The notes under the pieces: generated by a model
The model's database searches: none
Seen by the model: the letters and a program-made list of their open reading frames with translations, nothing else
Told to the model about the DNA's origin: nothing
Part shown: piece by piece, positions 52,666 to 55,761 of the stretch
How positions within the stretch are numbered: the stretch's first letter is position 1
How the letters are laid out: every line of letters begins with the position of its first letter
Assembly: GCA_910588295.1 (NCBI GenBank)
Contig: CAJUQO010000015.1
Location: forward strand, 1 to 55,761
DNA from: an uncultured Lachnospiraceae bacterium
Lineage (GTDB): Bacteria; Bacillota; Clostridia; Lachnospirales; Lachnospiraceae
Direction: 5' to 3'
DNA: 55,761 bases
Position numbers and translations under genes: made by a program

Positions 52666-53579
52666 CAGTTGGAGGAGCCAGGCCCGGTGAAGATTGTGGG
52701 ATAGCGGATGGGATTTCCGGGCAGAGCGGAGACGGCGTTGCGGCGGATCAATCTGCCGGAGCCGGAGAAACGCGGGATCATGAGGAAAGAAAGGGCCGGC
52801 CGGGAGTCAGGCGGATCCGTCTGACTGTGGCTTACGACGGCACCCGGTACGCCGGATGGCAGGTACAGCCCAACGGGCTGGCGGTGCAGGAGGTACTGGA
52901 CAGATGTCTTTCCGACCTTCTGAATACGGAGATCCGCACTCTCGGGGCCAGCCGGACCGACGCCGGCGTTCATGCCTTGGGCAATGTGGCGGTATTTAAC
53001 ACCCGGGCGCGGATGCCGGCGGATAAATTTGCTTACGCCTTAAATACCCGGCTTCCCGGGGACATACGGATCCAGTGTTCCGAGGAGGTGAGCCCGGATT
53101 TCCACCCCCGGTTTTGTGAGACGGTGAAGACCTATGAATACCGTATCCTGAACCGGCGTTTTCCTGATCCCACCCGGAGGTTGAACAGTTTGCACTGGTA
53201 CGGCAGCCTGGATCTGGAAGCGATGCGGCGGGGAGCCGCCCTGCTGACAGGAACCCACGATTTCAAAGGTTTTGCCACGGCAAGTCCCCAGATCAGGAGT
53301 ACAGTCCGTACGATCTATAAAACAGAGCTTTGGAAGGAAGAGGATATGATCCGTTTCCGTATCACAGGAAATGGGTTTCTCTATCATATGGTGCGGATTA
53401 TCACAGGCACCCTGCTAGAGATCGGAAAGGGCGTCATGGAGGCGGAGCAGATCAACGAGATACTGTCCTCCGGTGACCGGAGCAAAGCCGGCCCCACGGC
53501 GCGGGCCCATGGTCTGACACTGGTGGAGATCCGTTATCCGGAAGATGCACTGACTGCAAAGTCCTGGGCCGAACTGTAA
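52662..53579 (+). CDS. truA: tRNA pseudouridine synthase TruA with N-terminal extension
   Basis: TruA modifies uridines 38-40 of tRNA. Catalytic Asp100 is in SRTDAGVHALGN. RLTVAYDGTRYAGWQVQPNG, FHPRFCETVKTYEYRI and GNGFLYHMVRIITG are family signatures. The first ATG in frame with coupling (ATGA overlap with ecfT, 52662) gives 305 residues. The usual TruA start (RRIRLTVAYDG) falls only at about residue 49, so there is an extra Gly/Asp/Glu-rich disordered N-terminus. No internal start with a ribosome site was found that would remove it. Confidence 0.94.
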   Translation: MTVGGARPGEDCGIADGISGQSGDGVAADQSAGAGETRDHEERKGRPGVRRIRLTVAYDGTRYAGWQVQPNGLAVQEVLDRCLSDLLNTEIRTLGASRTDAGVHALGNVAVFNTRARMPADKFAYALNTRLPGDIRIQCSEEVSPDFHPRFCETVKTYEYRILNRRFPDPTRRLNSLHWYGSLDLEAMRRGAALLTGTHDFKGFATASPQIRSTVRTIYKTELWKEEDMIRFRITGNGFLYHMVRIITGTLLEIGKGVMEAEQINEILSSGDRSKAGPTARAHGLTLVEIRYPEDALTAKSWAEL

Positions 53580-53621
53580 TGGAAGAGGCGCCGAAAACGT
53601 GTAAAAATAAGGAAAAAACAG

Positions 53622-53650
53622 TTGACATGCCAAAATCCATATAGTAAAAT
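53622..53650 (+). promoter_or_regulatory. Promoter of rplM-rpsI
   Basis: TTGACA (53622-53627), 17 bases, TAAAAT (53645-53650), giving a leader of about 190 bases. Confidence 0.75.
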
Positions 53651-53656
53651 ACACAG

Positions 53657-53847
53657 ATGTGACGAAGTGGAAAAGTATCTGCGCCACAGCCCCGGCGACA
53701 GGTATTTTACATGATATACCCGCGAACACAAAAATTTTTCCAAATTTATTGGCACTCGCGGGGCATATACGGGCGATAACGTTGGCAAAGCAAAACGTTC
53801 GCGAGTATAGAACCATGGAAATGTTAAATTTACAGGAGGTAAGATCC
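53657..53847 (+). promoter_or_regulatory. Long structured leader of rplM, possible L13-type autoregulatory leader
   Basis: The leader can form CCCGCGA (53719-53725) with TCGCGGG (53756-53762), extended by TATA on both sides, and a second stem around the AACGTT pair (about 53777-53802). Firmicutes rplM genes often have an L13 leader that binds excess L13. The present sequence is compatible in position and size, but I could not match it base by base. Confidence 0.4.
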
Positions 53848-54276
53848 ATGAAGACTTACATGGCTAATCCGAATAAGATCGAGAGAAAATGGTATGTAGT
53901 GGATGCAGAGGGACAGACTCTCGGACGTCTGGCATCTGAAATTGCTAAAGTATTGAGAGGAAAAAATAAACCTGTATTCACCCCCCATATTGACACCGGC
54001 GACTATGTGATTGTCGTAAATGCCGCCAAAGTGAAAGTGACAGGCAAGAAGCTGGATCAGAAGATCTACTATCATCACTCCGCGTATGTGGGCGGAATGA
54101 AGGAAACGACCCTGGCCCAGATGATGGAGAAGAAGCCGGAGAAAGTGGTTGAGCTTGCCGTGAAGGGCATGCTTCCCAAAGGACCGTTAGGCAAGACAAT
54201 GTACAGAAAACTGCATGTATACGCCGGACCGGAGCATGAGCAGGCCGCTCAGAAGCCGGAAGCGCTGACATTCTAA
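53848..54276 (+). CDS. rplM: 50S ribosomal protein L13
   Basis: 142 residues. Typical stretches are KWYVVDAEGQTLGRLASEIA, GDYVIVVNAAKVKVTGKK, GMLPKGPLGKTMYRKLHVYAG. CAGGAGGTAAGATCC precedes the ATG at 53848. Upstream in-frame codons are leader sequence, not protein. Followed by rpsI after 16 bp in the conserved L13-S9 operon. Confidence 0.98.
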   Translation: MKTYMANPNKIERKWYVVDAEGQTLGRLASEIAKVLRGKNKPVFTPHIDTGDYVIVVNAAKVKVTGKKLDQKIYYHHSAYVGGMKETTLAQMMEKKPEKVVELAVKGMLPKGPLGKTMYRKLHVYAGPEHEQAAQKPEALTF

Positions 54277-54292
54277 GGGGAGGTAAATACAC

Positions 54293-54685
54293 ATGGCTAC
54301 TGCAAAATATTACGGAACAGGAAGAAGAAAAACATCCGTTGCCAGGGTATATCTGATGCCCGGTACGGGAAAAATTACGATCAATAAACGCGACATCGAC
54401 GAGTACCTGGGTCTGGAGACCCTTAAGGTGATCGTCCGTCAGCCGCTTGTTGCCACAGATAACGTGGATAAATTTGATGTGAAGGTTACAGTACGCGGCG
54501 GCGGTTATACCGGACAGGCCGGCGCGATCCGCCACGGTATCGCCCGCGCCCTGCTTCAGGTTGACACCGATTTCAGGCCTACATTGAAGAAAGCCGGTTT
54601 CCTGACCAGGGATCCGAGAATGAAGGAAAGAAAGAAGTACGGCCTCAAAGCGGCCCGTCGCGCTCCGCAGTTCTCCAAGAGATAA
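54293..54685 (+). CDS. rpsI: 30S ribosomal protein S9
   Basis: 130 residues, starting KYYGTGRRKTSVARVYL and ending with the basic tail RRAPQFSKR that reaches the ribosomal P site. GGGGAGGTAAATACAC precedes the ATG. Last gene of the conserved chromosomal block before an accessory region. Confidence 0.98.
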   Translation: MATAKYYGTGRRKTSVARVYLMPGTGKITINKRDIDEYLGLETLKVIVRQPLVATDNVDKFDVKVTVRGGGYTGQAGAIRHGIARALLQVDTDFRPTLKKAGFLTRDPRMKERKKYGLKAARRAPQFSKR

Positions 54686-54714
54686 TTTTATTACAATTTC
54701 AAAAAGACTTAAAA

Positions 54715-54750
54715 ACTCCCGAAAGTCTAGAATTTTCGGGGGTTTTCTTT
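54715..54750 (+). terminator. Terminator of rplM-rpsI
   Basis: CTCCCGAAA pairs with TTTCGGGGG (about 54716-54742), followed by TTTTCTTTG and further T. Confidence 0.8.
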
Positions 54751-55018
54751 GTTTTTTAAGTGTTCAATAATTTTCATAAAATGCCATAAAATTTACCATA
54801 TAGCACCACTACAACACCAGTACAGCAGGAATAGCACTTGAATATGATAAAGGCGTTTTCTTTAAAATAAAGCTAAAACAGCCTGAACAGTCTACGTAAA
54901 AGCCGGAGCCGGAAGAATCAACAGCGGTAAGGCTTGCTAAGAAATTAGCCCGGCAGAGAATGGGAGAAAAAGAAAGGCTGGAAATTCTCAAACATTATAT
55001 GTAGGAAGTGGGTGTAAT
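54751..55018 (+). pseudogene. Degenerate region with remnants of a small element-encoded gene
   Basis: This stretch is more AT-rich than the preceding block. One frame reads ...TAGIALEYDKGVFFKIKL..KQPEQST, then a stop at 54897-54899, and then KPEPEESTAVRLAKKLARQR and GEKERLEILKHYM to a TAG at 55002-55004. The two parts look like one small protein interrupted by a stop. I do not recognise the family. The style (Lys/Glu-rich, short) is that of mobile-element accessory genes. Confidence 0.35.
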
Positions 55019-55058
55019 ATGGATAAAAATACGCTTATAAATAATCTGCTTGCACATT

Positions 55059-55394
55059 ATGGCAAATATACTAGAACTTGTGGCAGAGTTTGAGCAGGAA
55101 AACTTGAAAGATAATATCCGGCTTGCATTTGAACAGGCAGAGCATGAGAGGCAGTTTCTTATTAAGAGGGTAACGGAGGGCAAAGCTACATCAAGTAAGA
55201 AGCAAGGCAGACCAGAGGGAAGTTGTAATATAAAGACAGATAAAGCAGAGCACATAAAACAGACGATAAAGGATTTATCAAAGGACTTTGATGGTAAGTA
55301 TTCAGATGCTAAGATATTGAGGGAATATTTGCATAACACATCAAAGGGAACATACTATAAATACAAGAAAGAATTGAAAGAAGAAATAGCATAA
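55059..55394 (+). pseudogene. C-terminal fragment of a serine recombinase (resolvase/invertase family)
   Basis: 111 residues from the ATG at 55059. The sequence ILELVAEFEQENLKDNI, ERQFLIKRVTEGKA, KKQGRPEGS matches the end of a resolvase catalytic domain (AEFER...R..EG...GRP) and the start of its DNA-binding tail. A helix-rich end (DAKILREYLHN, GTYYKYKKEL) could be the HTH. The N-terminal catalytic part with the Ser nucleophile is missing; a stop at 55038-55040 bounds the frame and no ribosome site precedes it. It is either a truncated gene or a stand-alone DNA-binding derivative. Confidence 0.5.
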
Positions 55395-55412
55395 TAGCAT
55401 ATATGCATTATT

Positions 55413-55447
55413 AAGGGTATCGGCTGCATAGATACCCTTTTGCTTTT
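55413..55447 (+). terminator. Terminator after the recombinase fragment
   Basis: AAGGGTATC pairs with GATACCCTT around GGCTGCATA, followed by TTGCTTTT. Confidence 0.75.
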
Positions 55448-55599
55448 CCTTAAATGCTATGCCGTGGGGGTCTTATAGAAAAATGCTGCATAGGAGTAGT
55501 TAGTGCCTCTTTTTGCCGGGCATTTTCAAAAAGGCTTAGTCCTGCTGCCAGTCTGAAATATTTTTGAAATATGCAAAAAGGTAGTTTTATGACAAAATA
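55448..55599. other. Intergenic stretch without recognised gene
   Basis: AT-rich DNA with no supported open frame on either strand. Nothing decisive seen; it has no detectable similarity to the flanking chromosomal genes. Confidence 0.4.
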
Positions 55600-55637
55600 A
55601 AAGAGAAGCCGTTGCTTTCGTGGGCTGACTTCTCTTT
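55600..55637 (+). terminator. Hairpin before the last partial gene
   Basis: AAAGAGAAG (55600-55608) pairs with CTTCTCTTT (55629-55637), with an inner AGCC/GGCT. No gene directly upstream needs it, so it may end an element transcript or act as a leader attenuator for the gene at 55685. Confidence 0.55.
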
Positions 55638-55684
55638 ATATCCTGCATCTACTCAAATTATAGCAAAGAGGTAGGTGCATTGCA

Positions 55685-55761
55685 ATGACGAATGAGCAAC
55701 AGGCGCAGGGCATAACGGAACGCCTAAAAGAAGAAAACGCCTTAGAATGGACAGGGCGGCT
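55685..55761 (+). CDS. Partial gene of unknown function cut by the window end
   Basis: A frame starts MTNEQQAQGITERLKEENAL and continues through EWTGR to the window edge. AGAGGTAGGTG lies about 7 bases upstream of the ATG, a fair ribosome site. Only 25 codons are seen and no family can be named. It follows recombinase remnants, so it probably belongs to the same mobile element. Confidence 0.5.
   Translation, partial: MTNEQQAQGITERLKEENALEWTGR

Noticed and set aside
1..55761. CRISPR array, tRNA or rRNA genes
   Set aside because: No regularly spaced repeats and no tRNA- or rRNA-like sequence were noticed on either strand by eye; a covariance scan was not possible.

Overview
The window looks like a chromosomal segment of an anaerobic, endospore-forming Clostridia, most likely Lachnospiraceae. 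It has Spo0A, a CotJ locus and a SpoIIM-like gene, a FeoA-FeoB type iron transporter, an EcfA1-EcfA2-EcfT module, RNase Y and Firmicutes-type TTGACA/TATAAT promoters. GC content is roughly 50 percent, and most genes have strong AGGAGG ribosome sites. I cannot assign a species. No rRNA, tRNA or CRISPR array was seen.

Layout. (1) 1-2314: feoB carrying the second half of a FeoA domain, closed by a terminator that overlaps its stop codon. (2) 2326-7973: a divergent catabolic locus. An MFS carrier and a DASS/SLC13 carrier run leftward, and a URO-D-fold methyltransferase and a PucR-type regulator run rightward. (3) 7993-12417: a DUF2325 gene, the cotJ spore-coat operon (cotJA and cotJB fused, then cotJC), spo0A and glgA. 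(4) 12449-19102: a second catabolic locus with TRAP transporter DctPQM, another URO-D-fold protein, a CdaR-type regulator and glycerate kinase. (5) 19228-25923: recA (SOS box)-recX, rny, a SpoIIM-like gene, xerD and a cysteine desulfurase. (6) 25992-29188: gap-pgk-tpiA glycolysis block. (7) 29351-40851: a dense rightward run of AI-2E family permease, NYN-LOTUS protein, hisC, small permease, RluA-type synthase, a large unknown anchored protein, M29 aminopeptidase, asnS, nfo and araD. (8) 40942-42913: leftward orphan ABC binding lipoprotein, XRE regulator and CYTH protein. (9) 43171-50150: DJ-1 protein, then tig-clpP-clpX-lon-engB proteostasis genes. (10) 50164-54685: ecfA1-ecfA2-ecfT-truA and rplM-rpsI. 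(11) 54750-55761: an AT-richer tail with gene fragments, including the C-terminal part of a serine recombinase. This is probably the edge of a mobile element next to rpsI.

How the parts fit. Loci 2 and 4 share an architecture: a carboxylate-type transporter, a URO-D-fold enzyme and a PucR/CdaR regulator. Their control regions also carry the same 8-base element (GAACCAAT) followed, exactly 21 bases on, by an ATTG-starting half. This suggests a common or related regulator for uptake and processing of an organic-acid-like substrate. It is the most promising candidate for an undescribed system here. Other points of interest are a cotJA-cotJB fusion, a bacterial NYN nuclease with two LOTUS domains, a highly structured leader before an RluA-type gene, an 813-residue anchored protein with a papain/C39-like but seemingly inactive C-terminus, and an N-terminally extended TruA.
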